From contig JAEEYQ010000041.1 of NCBI GenBank assembly GCA_016288215.1, positions 1-64,000 on the forward strand: a DNA stretch of 64,000 bases. Direction: 5' to 3'. The notes under the pieces are model-generated. The model saw only the letters and a program-made list of their open reading frames with translations, ran no database searches and had not been told where the DNA came from. Both the position numbers and the translations under genes were made by a program. Source of the DNA: Lentisphaeria bacterium. Lineage in GTDB: Bacteria; Verrucomicrobiota; Lentisphaeria; Oligosphaerales; Oligosphaeraceae. Positions 1-8,436 of this stretch are shown piece by piece; the stretch's first letter is position 1; the number at the start of each line of letters is the position of its first letter.

Positions 1-350
1 ATATTTATCTGAAATTTTAGATTTAGATTTTATAAATATTGATTGATAATTAGAAAAATAGTTAAAATATGCTTGAAAATAGTTTTTTCAAGAATTTTTT
101 CAAAAATTTTATATTTAGATTTGGATTTTATAAATATTGATTGAAAAATTACAAAAAAATATTTATCTGAAATTTTAGATTTAGATTTTATAAATATTGA
201 TTGATAATTAGAAAAATAGTTAAAATATGTTAAAAAATAGTTTTTTCAAAAATTTTATATTTAGATTTGGATTTTATAAATATTGATTGAAAAATACAAA
301 AAAAATTATTTATCTGAAATTTTAGATTTAGATTTTATAAATATAAATGT
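1..350. repeat. AT-rich direct repeats upstream of the first phage gene
   Basis: The stretch is almost pure A/T. A block beginning ATTTATCTGAAATTTTAGAT recurs at about 3, 161 and 308 (spacing 158 and 147 bases). A related block containing TTAGATTTGGATTTTATAAA lies between the copies. The same core, GATTTTATAAATAT, therefore appears five times. There is no open frame. Such iterated AT-rich DNA in front of a phage gene could be a promoter or operator region, a replication origin or a partition site; nothing here decides between these. Confidence 0.8.
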
Positions 351-374
351 ATAATTAAGAAAGGATATTTTATA

Positions 375-1650
375 ATGAAGATGCTTTATTTTAGACATGT
401 GGACAAGATTGTATTTAAAGATGCAAATGGTCTTGACACAGAGTTTGACACAAACACACTTACTTTGAAAGACAGGTTGATCATTTCTGCATATCTGACG
501 AAAATTTCATTTAACTCAAAGAAGTCATTAGCAGAAATAGTTTTCGACTACAGCAAAGATGAGATTTTTTCACCAGCTAATTTTAGGAATTTTAATGAAT
601 TAGTTTCTGCTGTAGTAGACAAGAGACATATAGGACTTATAAACTGGATAGATGCTAACTTTTCGATAGATAGGAATGTTTCAGGTCCCCGTAGGTTTAG
701 CATCTACGCTGATGAGATCGAGGCTAGTGACATCTACAAGAAGAAGAATGGCCGTTCACGGTTATTCCATCGATTCAATAGCTTGGAAAGCATTTGTCCT
801 TGCTGCTGCAAACTCTGTTAATAGAAAAATTGTTCCATTGAATAAAGTTTTCATCATAAACTGGCTTGATGCTGACATTTTGAAGACTGAAGACATTGGA
901 GATGATCAGTTCATTAGATACAAACACAATAAGACACAGACTATGAACACGATTAAGAAATGGTTGGATGTTGTTGACGTAGATGGTGAGTTTAAGGGAG
1001 AATTTTTCTATGTGAGAGGCAGGAAGAAGAAAGATAAGCTTGTTGAAAATGAAGAGCCACAATTTGATGAAGTTGACAAAGAATTTGAAGAGAAGATAAA
1101 GAATGCTCCTAGTGGAACGAAGATGTTTTCTTTAGTAGAAGAAACGGAGAAAAAAGATGAAGAAATTGAGCTTGAAGAGGATGAGAAAGAATGGATGAAG
1201 ATGGAAGAGAATGTGGCTGCTCCAGTGAAGCTTAACTACGATGAGAATGACGATTTCAGCATCTACTCTCCTGATGACTACATCCAATACTACGAGACTT
1301 ACTGTGAAAGAAAGTTTGGAGATGATGGCAATAAGAAAGGCGAGTATTTAAGCAAACTCACTAATCTATGGGGAAATCCATATGAGATGGGAAAAGAGAT
1401 CGCGAAGAAGAAGGGCGTTTCAGAAAGCGACTTCCAAAGCTTCGTCAATAGGAACTTCATTGAGGGAGAGAACGGACTGCAGAAGAAGAATGAGCTGGTT
1501 TCAGCTCTTAGAGAACTAAAGAATAAGATACTTAATGCACCGTTTGACACATCTTGGCTACCTGTAAAAAATGAGATTACCGTTCATTGTCATGGACATA
1601 ATCTTATTGGATTGGCGTATAAAACTTGTAAGTGGATGAGTAGAATATGA
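375..1650 (+). CDS. uncharacterised phage protein, one +1 shift at CGG
   Basis: I do not recognise the family. The gene starts at ATG 375 behind an AAGGA box. Frame 0 runs to the in-frame CGG at 759-761. There the protein leaves homologous-looking sequence and meets a stop at 819, while the +1 frame starting with GGT at 760 continues smoothly to TGA at 1648. The joined product is about 424 aa: an N-terminal globular half rich in aromatic residues, a central very acidic Lys/Glu segment (about residues 230-290, likely disordered), and a C-terminal helical part. It lies left of an HNH/NrdG cluster and well before the terminase genes, so it may belong to a non-structural module. It may also be read past the TGA, since the frame stays open for 12 more codons, but nothing requires that. 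Confidence 0.72.
759..762 (+). other. recoding site 1: CGGT, +1, read as Gly
   Basis: The codons are TCA CGG TTA in frame 0. Skipping the C gives GGT TAT TCC, and the open frame resumes with GYSIDSIAWKAF. Confidence 0.8.
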
Positions 1651-1885
1651 ACTGAGGAAGAAACTGAACATTATATAAGAGAGGAATAAAAAAAATGCTT
1701 GAGAAGAGAAGATGGAGCGCGAGTGCTTGAAAAAGTTGAACATCATATAGAGAGAAATGCTGCTTGGACTAATATCCACATAAATAATAGATTGACTGCT
1801 AATATTTGCGGCTAGGTATCATGAGCCGAAAAAGCAAAATCCTCGCTCTGCCGCAATATTTTAAAAAGAGGTATAGAGAGGTTAT
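1651..1885 (+). other. intergenic region with a bulged long hairpin
   Basis: No convincing gene lies between 1650 and 1886. A hairpin spans 1801-1860. Its outer arms are AATATT-T-GCGGC (1801-1812, with one bulged T) and GCCGCAATATT (1850-1860). An inner GAGC/GCTC stem (1823-1826 and 1845-1848) sits inside. It is followed by TTAAAAAG rather than a long U tract, so it is a weak terminator candidate; a structured RNA is equally possible. A 22-codon frame (1821-1889) starts inside the hairpin and overlaps the next gene by ATGA, so it could serve translational coupling. Confidence 0.5.
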
Positions 1886-2354
1886 ATGATCAGATTTAGA
1901 GACAAAGTTTATGAAAATTATTTTATTGACCCAGTGACTGCTCTAATCACTGACGAGAATTGAGTTGAACAGAAGACATATATATCATCTAGAGGTTGGG
2001 TGATTTTTAAAAAAATGGCGGTTCATCGTATACAAGCACATACCTATTATGGATTTATGCCTGATAAAGATGTTCACCATCTTGATGAAAATAAGTTAAA
2101 TAATGCACTTTCAAATCTAAAATATGTGACAAGATCTGAACATGCACATATTCATGGTTTGACAAGACCAAGAACTGGAGCTTTTAAAGAAAAGGTGTCA
2201 AACTCAATTAAACATGTTTGGGAAGAAAGACGAGAATATCTTCTATCGAAAGTTACAAGAAAAGGGTGTCATTGGTACAATAATGGTATTGAAAATAAAT
2301 GTCAAAACGAATGCCCCCGGAGAAGGCTGGGTTAAAGGTAGATTGAAGAAATGA
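1886..2354 (+). CDS. HNH homing endonuclease, internal TGA and one CGG shift
   Basis: A phage HNH endonuclease of about 155 aa. Visible signs are AHTYYGFMPDKDVHHLDENK (the HH/N core of the fold), the following KLNNALSNLKYVT helix, and the C-terminal WYNNGIENK motif typical of this family. The start at ATG 1886 gives the expected N-terminus, but codon 26 is TGA (1961-1963), where a glycine GGA would fit; the frame is otherwise intact on both sides. At the 3' end frame 0 reads CGG at 2318-2320. The +1 frame gives GEGWVKGRLKK, the usual end of such enzymes, and stops at 2352, overlapping the NrdG start by ATGA. Whether the TGA is read through or marks a dead N-terminus is open. Confidence 0.75.
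2318..2321 (+). other. recoding site 2: CGGA, +1, read as Gly
   Basis: The codons are CCC CGG AGA. The +1 frame gives the family-typical tail CPGEGWVKGRL; frame 0 gives PRRRLG and a stop. Confidence 0.85.
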
Positions 2355-2851
2355 ACTACCACACCATGCTTCGATGCGACATAGCAAACTTCACTCGGCT
2401 TTAGAGTCACATTGTTTGTTTCAGGCTGCTCTAATCATTGCAAGGGCTGTCAAAACCCTACCACATGGGATCCTAATTCAGGCAGACCATTCACTGAAGA
2501 GACGATGCAGAAACTGCTTGACGAATTGGCTAAAGACAAATGTGACGGGCTAAGCTTGACAGGTGGTGATCCATTGTTCCCTCGGAAACTGCTCTAAAAT
2601 AAAAGAGATATGCAGAAGAGCTAAGGAAAGATGCCCTCAGAAGGACATTGCACTTTGGACAGGATATTGTATGGAGCAGTTAGACGAAGCACAACTGGAT
2701 GCATTGAGTGATGTCGATTTTGTGATTGACCGGTCCTTATATTGAAGAGCTTAAAGACATAAGTCTCGCATGGAGAGGAAGCAGCAATCAACGCATTTGG
2801 CAGAGAATGCAGAGCGGCTTCTTTCTGGATGTCACTAGTGATGTTAGATGA
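2351..2851 (+). CDS. nrdG: anaerobic ribonucleotide reductase activase NrdG, three CGG shifts
   Basis: This is a radical-SAM activase that makes the glycyl radical on anaerobic class III RNR. The joined protein is about 165 aa, the normal length. It shows the CSNHCKGC cluster motif (C-x3-C-x2-C), the TWDPNSG stretch, the SLTGGDPLFP motif, the LWTGY strand, and the DGPYIEEL and WRGSSNQRI C-terminal motifs. The four pieces lie in successive +1 frames joined exactly at in-frame CGG codons at 2396, 2583 and 2731, each followed by the glycine expected from the family. It starts in an ATGA overlap with the HNH gene and ends at TGA 2849. No nrdD gene is in the window, so it presumably lies to the left or is supplied by the host. 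Confidence 0.92.
2396..2399 (+). other. recoding site 3: CGGC, +1, read as Gly
   Basis: The codons are ACT CGG CTT, then TAG. The +1 frame gives GFRVTLFVSGC, the strand leading into the Fe-S cluster motif. Confidence 0.9.
2583..2586 (+). other. recoding site 4: CGGA, +1, read as Gly
   Basis: The codons are CCT CGG AAA. Frame 0 ends four codons later; the +1 frame gives DPLFP-GNCSKIKEICRRAK, as in NrdG. Confidence 0.9.
2731..2734 (+). other. recoding site 5: CGGT, +1, read as Gly
   Basis: The codons are GAC CGG TCC. The +1 frame restores the NrdG motif DGPYIEELKDISLAWRG. Confidence 0.92.
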
Positions 2852-2969
2852 CTTCATATTGACGCATCGAGGAGTTCACTAACAGAGAGTTTTTTTTTTC
2901 TAGATTTTGTGTAGACTCTTTTCTTGTATTTAATAAATAAATTTTGTAAATAAAGAAGAGGAACACAAA
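2852..2969 (+). other. short intergenic region with a T10 tract
   Basis: AT-rich spacer between nrdG and the second HNH gene. A run of ten T lies near 2891-2900 behind only a weak hairpin, so it is a poor terminator candidate. A GAGG box precedes ATG 2970. Confidence 0.4.
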
Positions 2970-3393
2970 ATGAAGAAAAATACGACATGGTATCCAGTAA
3001 AAGGGTTTGAAGGTCTTTATGAGATCAATAAGATGCGGAGAAGTCAAAGCATTAGCAAAAGTTCAGAAGCATGTAGCAAGAAGCACTGGTGAAGTTACAT
3101 ATATGACAAGAAAAGAGAAGGTCTTGAAAGGGAACGTTGACAAACTTGGCTACATCCACTTCAGACTTACTAAAGATGGAAAAGCAACTCTTTATAAAGC
3201 TCATGTGCTTATGGCAGAGAACTTCTTAGGCTATGATAGAAGTAAGTACGATAGAAGAAACATCATGTCTTTGGTAGTGCATCATATTGACAGAAATAAG
3301 AAGAACAACAAACTATCCAACCTGACGATCATTACACAGCTTGAGAACATTCATCTCTATTTTAAAGATAAAAAAGAAAGAGGAAGAAGATGA
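2970..3393 (+). CDS. NUMOD4/HNH homing endonuclease, one CGG shift
   Basis: About 140 aa. The N-terminus carries a NUMOD4 DNA-binding motif, WYPVKGFEGLYEINKM, which must be followed by GEVKAL; that continuation is found only in the +1 frame after the in-frame CGG at 3036-3038. The rest shows the HNH region: AHVLMAENFLGYD, then VVHHIDRNKKNNKLSNL with the paired histidines and the asparagine. The start is ATG 2970 behind GAGG. The gene ends in an ATGA overlap with the ribbon-helix-helix gene. Free-standing HNH enzymes of this kind are common between phage genes and usually cut phage lacking the insertion. Confidence 0.85.
3036..3039 (+). other. recoding site 6: CGGA, +1, read as Gly
   Basis: The codons are ATG CGG AGA. 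The +1 frame completes the NUMOD4 motif as LYEINKM-GEVKAL. Confidence 0.88.
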
Positions 3394-3554
3394 GGACGAT
3401 CATTTCATTTTCACTAGAGCCTTCGCTTCTAAAGAAGGTTGAGGACTTAAAGACAAAGAATAAGCTTACAAGAAGTCGCGTCTTTGTAGAAGCAGTGAAA
3501 GACTACATTAAGAAAGAAGAAGTAAAAGAAGAAGAAGAAGAAAGGAAAGACTGA
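3390..3554 (+). CDS. small ribbon-helix-helix (CopG-like) protein
   Basis: 54 aa, too short for most gene finders. It begins RTIISFSLEPSLLKKVEDL and continues KNKLTRSRVFVEAVKDYI, the beta strand and two helices of a ribbon-helix-helix DNA-binding fold, followed by an acidic Lys/Glu tail. It overlaps its upstream neighbour by ATGA and its downstream neighbour by TGATG, so the three genes are translationally coupled. It probably acts as a small transcriptional regulator; the operator is unknown. Confidence 0.65.
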   Translation: MRTIISFSLEPSLLKKVEDLKTKNKLTRSRVFVEAVKDYIKKEEVKEEEEERKD

Positions 3555-3796
3555 TGCAATCTATACTTATAATACTTGGCTTTGCTTATCTTGGCTACAT
3601 CATTGGTATTATTCATGCAGTGTTAACTGCTCAAAGAGAGTTAAAAACAGAGTTAAAAACAGAGAAGCAGCTTGCAGACATGTGCGCTAAAGCTGTATCA
3701 GATCTTTCATCTATCGTTGACGGATATACTGAAGAGATCAAGAAGATAAAGGAAATCTTGGAAGAACTTGACCCATCGAAAAATGATAAAAACTGA
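3554..3796 (+). CDS. small membrane protein with coiled-coil tail
   Basis: 80 aa, coupled to the preceding gene. One hydrophobic segment covers residues 3-25 (SILIILGFAYLGYIIGIIHA), followed by a charged, probably coiled-coil tail with a repeated ELKTELKTE element. The layout resembles small phage inner-membrane proteins such as accessory lysis or superinfection proteins, but its position before the terminase genes does not settle a role. Unknown function. Confidence 0.6.
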   Translation: MQSILIILGFAYLGYIIGIIHAVLTAQRELKTELKTEKQLADMCAKAVSDLSSIVDGYTEEIKKIKEILEELDPSKNDKN

Positions 3797-3820
3797 TGAA
3801 GATCTAATAATTTTTACAAA

Positions 3821-3847
3821 AATGAGGAAATTGCGGTAGTTTCCTCA
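3821..3847 (+). terminator. hairpin, possible terminator before the terminase genes
   Basis: ATGAGGAAA (3821-3829) and TTTCCTCAT (3839-3847) form a perfect nine-pair stem with a nine-base loop. No U tract follows, so termination would be weak; it may act as a processing or attenuation site between the early cluster and the packaging genes. Confidence 0.45.
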
Positions 3848-3921
3848 TCTCATCACAAATTAAAAATTTGTTTAAAACATCTGTTTGAAATATTAAGAAG
3901 CAAATAGGAGCATTTAAAGTC

Positions 3922-4482
3922 ATGAAAGGCATCTGGCTGACAAGAAATGAGATCTTACATACATTAGGCATCAAGCAGGTGGTTTTTGACAAGACATTAG
4001 CTCACACTTTGCAGTTCCGTTTGCATAAGTCACGAAAGCAGTTTTTTCTCCCAGTAGAGAAGCTGCCAGCTGCTGAGTTAGAAGCTTATAAGAGTAAGAT
4101 CATTGAATACGATGAAGAAGCTCAAGAAGTCCAAAATATCTTAGGAGACATTGCTACAAGCGCTGTTCCTCTTGATGAGTATACCGCTGCTCGTCTAGAG
4201 AACACCAAGATGAGGACTGCTCTTCTTAAGCAGCAGTTAGAAGAGAAGAAGCAAGAGCTATGGGCAGAGTGGAATGAAGCATTCTTCGACACTTTCACTG
4301 AAGCTTTTAGTAAGTTTAAGAATGATCTCATCTCTCTGCATCTTGGAGAAGAGCAGCTTTCTGTATTGACAGAGAAACTTGAGAATGCCTTGAAGATGAT
4401 GCAAGAAAAGTTAGATGCAATGTGGATCAAGTTCAAGAACGGAGAGAACGATGAAGAAGACAGCAAAATTCAATCTCATTGA
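3922..4482 (+). CDS. terS: terminase small subunit
   Basis: 186 aa. Its role is to recognise phage DNA and load the large subunit for packaging. The N-terminus (GIWLTRNEILHTLGIKQVVF) looks like a winged-helix DNA-binding domain; the long central and C-terminal part (residues 60-180) is helical and charged, fitting the oligomerisation coiled coil of lambda Nu1-type subunits. The gene overlaps the TerL start at 4451 by 32 bases. Assignment rests on position directly before terL and on domain style rather than on a diagnostic motif. It contains no in-frame CGG. Confidence 0.72.
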   Translation: MKGIWLTRNEILHTLGIKQVVFDKTLAHTLQFRLHKSRKQFFLPVEKLPAAELEAYKSKIIEYDEEAQEVQNILGDIATSAVPLDEYTAARLENTKMRTALLKQQLEEKKQELWAEWNEAFFDTFTEAFSKFKNDLISLHLGEEQLSVLTEKLENALKMMQEKLDAMWIKFKNGENDEEDSKIQSH

Positions 4483-6335
4483 TTCTTTAAGATCATATTT
4501 CAAGATAACGCCTTATCAAGAGATCATTCCTTGGCTTGAGAAGAACATAAGCTTAGCTGATGACGTCTCTTCAGAGCGAGATCATCTTGACTTCGGTAAG
4601 TACTGCTATCAAGTGCCTATTCTGAAGACATGGGAAGACTTTCATAAGAGGAAGATCGTCACTCTAGTTGCGGTAGAGCAGATCCGGAAAGTCAAGCTGC
4701 TGGGTTTATGGGCTACTATACAGGATGATCTATACACCGTGCCAGATGCTCATCTGCTACCCTTCTACAGACCTTGCTGTGGAGAACAATCAGACTAAGC
4801 TTGAGCCCCTCATGTCTCACATCCCTGGGCTTAAAGAGGAGCTTATTAGACCGAGAGCAAAGAGAAGCGATAGATACAAATTCTCCAATGAGCTTGTATA
4901 TTTCCAAGGTTCAGGACAGAAGATCATCTCCAAGAGCTGCCAGATTGTGATAGGTGATGAGGTAGATACATGGTCTCCAGAGCATCCACAGAATGTCCGA
5001 GATCTTCTTAAGAGAACTAGATCTTATTCATCTTCTTTCGCATTTCTCTGCTGTTCTCCAAGCACCCAGAATGCTTCTATATGGCAGAACTTCTTAAAAG
5101 GATCTCAAGGATACTTCACGCTTCGATGCAAAGGCTGTGAAGAGTTGACGATGAGAAGCTGTGATGTTCATAATCTGCAGTTTGAAAGCACTTACAATGA
5201 AGGCTTAAGAACATATGTAGTGAAGAGAGGTTCAGAGAGGCTTTTTTGTCCAAAATGTCATCATGAGCATATAGAGGCAGATAAAGAGTGGTGCATATCT
5301 CATGGGGACTTTGTGCATCTCATCCCAGAGCTTTTAGAAGAGAGGCCTTCTTTTCAAGTGGGAGCTCTTGCATCACAGCTCCCTTCTCTTTCATGGAGTG
5401 AGATTGCAAATGCAGCTCTAGAAGCTGGAAAAACAGCCGATCTTGAGATACAGAAGCACTTCGACAATTCGATCCGAGGACTTCCGTTTAAGCAGCGAAC
5501 CGTGACTAAGGATGAGATCTCCAAGTTGCGAGACAATCACATTTGGACGACGCCTCCATCGCTTGAGAATGTTGAGATGATTTTCGTTACTTCTGACACC
5601 ATGGATGAGTTTTCTGCATATGCTGTGTGGGCATGGGGATGCGATGATAGTCTTTATCTGCTTGAATGTGGAGAGCTTCAATACATTGAGCTTGATGAAG
5701 ACAAAAGGAAGCTGGTGAATGAAGAAAGAAGAAAAGAAGGACATCCTCCTGTCGTGACTTTGGAAGACATCTTAATGAAAGAGTTTTTAGTCAAGGATGG
5801 ATCTGGATTGAAGCCAACATTTCTTGTCATCGACCAAGGTGGACATAGAGGAGATGATGTTAAGCACTTCGCTAGGATGCATAGACAAGTCATAATGCAG
5901 AAAGGAACATCTCTAACATCAGTGAACTTTAAGCCTTCAGATAAACAAGAGAGACTTTACATAGTGAATGAGAAGTTCTATAAAAGTACCACTATCTACT
6001 ACTTATATACGCAGAAGAACAAAGAAGAGAACTTCTTATGGCTTTATCCAGAGATAGATGATGAGAAAATTGCAGAATTAAGAGATATGAGACCAGATGA
6101 AAGCTCTAAGTGGGGATCAGAGCCGGAGAACTGGGTGAGTAAGACAGGAAAAGACCACCTGTTCGACTGCTTGAAATATGCTTACTTCGCTAAAGACTAC
6201 GCATTGAAGTATTCACCGAAAAACCGCTACCGCTTCGCCAAGGCTCCAAGCATACTGAAGCGTTTTGAAAGCGTTAGAAGACATGAAGCACGTATAGAGC
6301 AGCAGACGACAACGACTTCATGGTTTTCAATTTGA
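4451..6335 (+). CDS. terL: terminase large subunit (lambda gpA type), one CGG shift
   Basis: ATPase-nuclease that packages DNA into the prohead. The joined protein is about 627 aa, close to the lambda gpA length. In frame 0 the N-terminal 78 residues lead to VAVEQI; the in-frame CGG at 4685-4687 then shifts to +1, giving VEQIGKSS, the Walker A-like motif. Later come the DPxP-like strand PCQMLICYPSTDLA, Walker B QIVIGDEVDTWSPE (about residue 170), a CxxC zinc-like pair (CKGCEE, CPKCHHEH), the nuclease strand FVTSDTMDEFSAYAVW and the final acidic site DHLFDCLKYAYF. The start at ATG 4451 lies within terS. Without the shift no functional ATPase is made. Confidence 0.93.
4685..4688 (+). other. recoding site 7: CGGA, +1, read as Gly in Walker A
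   Basis: The codons are ATC CGG AAA. The skipped C yields VEQI-GKSS, the conserved glycine-lysine-serine of the TerL ATP-binding loop. Confidence 0.92.
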
Positions 6336-6368
6336 CTTTTGATAAATAGAAAATATAAGGATATTATT

Positions 6369-6872
6369 ATGTTGCAAGCTACACAAGGCTACATTTTTAA
6401 AAAAGAAGTTTCAGAGTCTTCTTCACAGCTTATACTTTTCGACGGAGTGAATAAGATCATCGTCACTTCTCTCATTGAAGAAGAAGGAAAGCTCTACTTA
6501 ACAGCTTCTGCAGATGAGACGCAAGAGTGGATACCGGGAAAATACACATATCAACTACTTGATGACACCGGCATTGAAGAAGAGGGCATTTTTAAAGTCA
6601 AAGCAAATCTTCTTTTCTCTACTGATATACAAAGCTACTGGCAGAAAGCATTGAAAGCTGTTGAAGACCGCATTGCTGGAAAGACGCTTGATCCCGCAAG
6701 AGACATCGCTGTAGGCGACAAGAGGATTTCTTACTACACATTAGATGAGCTTCTTAAGCTTAGGGCATTTATACAACAGAAGATTGCTGAAGAAGCTAAA
6801 GAAGAAGGTGACATCAACGCTTCCTCTGCTATAAACGGGAAGACGATCTCATACATTTGGAGAAGCTGGTAA
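6369..6872 (+). CDS. gpW-like head-tail connector
   Basis: About 167 aa from ATG 6369, which has an AAGGA box; an upstream in-frame extension to 6339 lacks one. The N-terminal half looks like a beta-rich domain. The C-terminal half carries VGDKRISYYTLDELLKLRAF, close to the short connector proteins (lambda gpW type) that sit between terminase and portal in this gene order. It probably plugs the portal or joins head to tail. No in-frame CGG. The next gene begins directly after its TAA. Confidence 0.65.
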   Translation: MLQATQGYIFKKEVSESSSQLILFDGVNKIIVTSLIEEEGKLYLTASADETQEWIPGKYTYQLLDDTGIEEEGIFKVKANLLFSTDIQSYWQKALKAVEDRIAGKTLDPARDIAVGDKRISYYTLDELLKLRAFIQQKIAEEAKEEGDINASSAINGKTISYIWRSW

Positions 6873-8394
6873 ATGAGATTTTTAAATAAGATTGCATCAG
6901 TTTTTAGAAAAAGACCTCATATAGGCAAGGCATTGAGTAGAGGTTTCATAGGAGCGATGACAAATCGCTTCACTAAATGGATTTTAGAAAGCTATTCCAA
7001 GATCAACTTAGACATAGAGACAGGCTTCATCACGTTGATTTCAAGAACACGTGACTTAGCGAAGAACAATGAGGTAGTCAGATCATATCTTGAGTTGATG
7101 GAGAAGAACGTCATAGGAAAGACTCGGTTTTGTACTGCAGTCTCAAGTGAAGAAAGAAGATGGTGAGCTAGATCAAGCATTGAATGAAGAGCTGGAGTGG
7201 GCATTCTACGAATGGGGAAAGCCTTCCAATGGACTTCTTACTGTAGATGGACATACTGGATCTAAAGAGTTTGACAAGCTTATTCTTCGATCCCTCTTGA
7301 TAGATGGTGAAGTTTTCATACGCATACATAGGAACATAAAGAGCCAGATTGGTGTAGCTTTTGAGATCCTTGATGCCATGAGCATAGACTTCACAAAGAG
7401 AAGAGAGGCCTCTGGAAGTCAGAACGCTATCATCTTAGGCGTTGAAGTCGATAAGAAGTACAAGCCAGTAGCTTACTGGTATAGGCCTGGCACATCTATC
7501 GTATATCAAGCTGGAAAAGAGGAGAGAATTCCTGCATCTGAAGTGATACACATCTACAAGCAAGAATTTCCAGAGCAAGTAAGAGGCTTTTCACCATTTA
7601 ATGCTTGTCTAATCGATTTGAAGCAGTTAGATGACTTTCAGATAGCAGAGCTCATGGCAGCAAAGTCATCTGCTGTATTTAGCATCTTCTATGAACCAAA
7701 TGGAATGCTACCTGAAGGAGACTTCCCACATGACGGAGAGGAAGGAGAAGCCGTCGGTACATTCGTGCAAGCGCTTGCTCCCGGACAAAGCTCTGTTGTG
7801 CCTAAAGGCTATACAGTGAAGAGCGTTTCACCTACGCATCCAAACAACAACTTTGATGCTTTCGTGAAGTCAGTATTGAAGAAGATAGGCGCATCACTAG
7901 GCATCTCTTACAATCAGCTTTGCAAAGACTATGAAAGCGTAAGTTTCTCATCACTTAGAGAGAGCTCTGCTGACTCAAAGGCGTTTTTTGAAGCTACTCA
8001 AGAGTTTCTCATCGAAAACTGGAAAGAGATCCAGTATAAGCTTTTCATAGAAGCTCTTGTCTTAAACTCAAGCATTTTAACTCCAATGCAAGCTAAGCAA
8101 GCTCTTAGACATCATAACTTCATCTCACAGAAACGCGCTTGGTACGATCCTTCAAGAGACATTCTCGCTACTAAATATGCGCTTGAGCTTGGAGTCAAAA
8201 ATCCTCTACAAGTCATTGAAGAATCTGGTCTTGATCCAAATGAAGTTCTCGATGGATGGGCTCTTTGGAAGCAGCTTTGCGAAAAGAAAGATCTCTCATT
8301 CAACGATGGCAATAACTCTTCGAATAATCTGCTTGATCCGATTGAAGATAAAAGCGATGAAGAGCAGATGCAAGAAACTGGGATAAAAAACTAA
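6873..8394 (+). CDS. portal protein (lambda gpB type), one CGG shift
   Basis: Forms the dodecameric DNA entry ring of the head. The joined protein is about 506 aa. The first 84 codons end VIGKT; the in-frame CGG at 7125-7127 shifts to +1 and gives GFVLQSQVKKEDGELDQ, as lambda-type portals do at this place (a conserved VIG-x-G segment followed by a lysine-rich strand). Further motifs are YRPGTSIVYQAGKEERIPASEVIHIY, the EQVRGFSPF loop and SLGISYNQLCKDYESVSFSSLR, all standard for the family. It follows the connector gene without a gap and is followed by the protease-capsid gene. Confidence 0.92.
7125..7128 (+). other. recoding site 8: CGGT, +1, read as Gly
   Basis: The codons are ACT CGG TTT. 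The +1 frame gives VIGKT-GFVLQSQVK; frame 0 stops 13 codons later. Confidence 0.92.
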
Positions 8395-8436
8395 AGTTCA
8401 AAAAACTTTTGTAAATAACAAAAACGAGAGAAACAT

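Noticed and set aside
1801-1860. tRNA gene
   Set aside because: The fold is under 60 bases and has no T-loop motif or credible anticodon arm.
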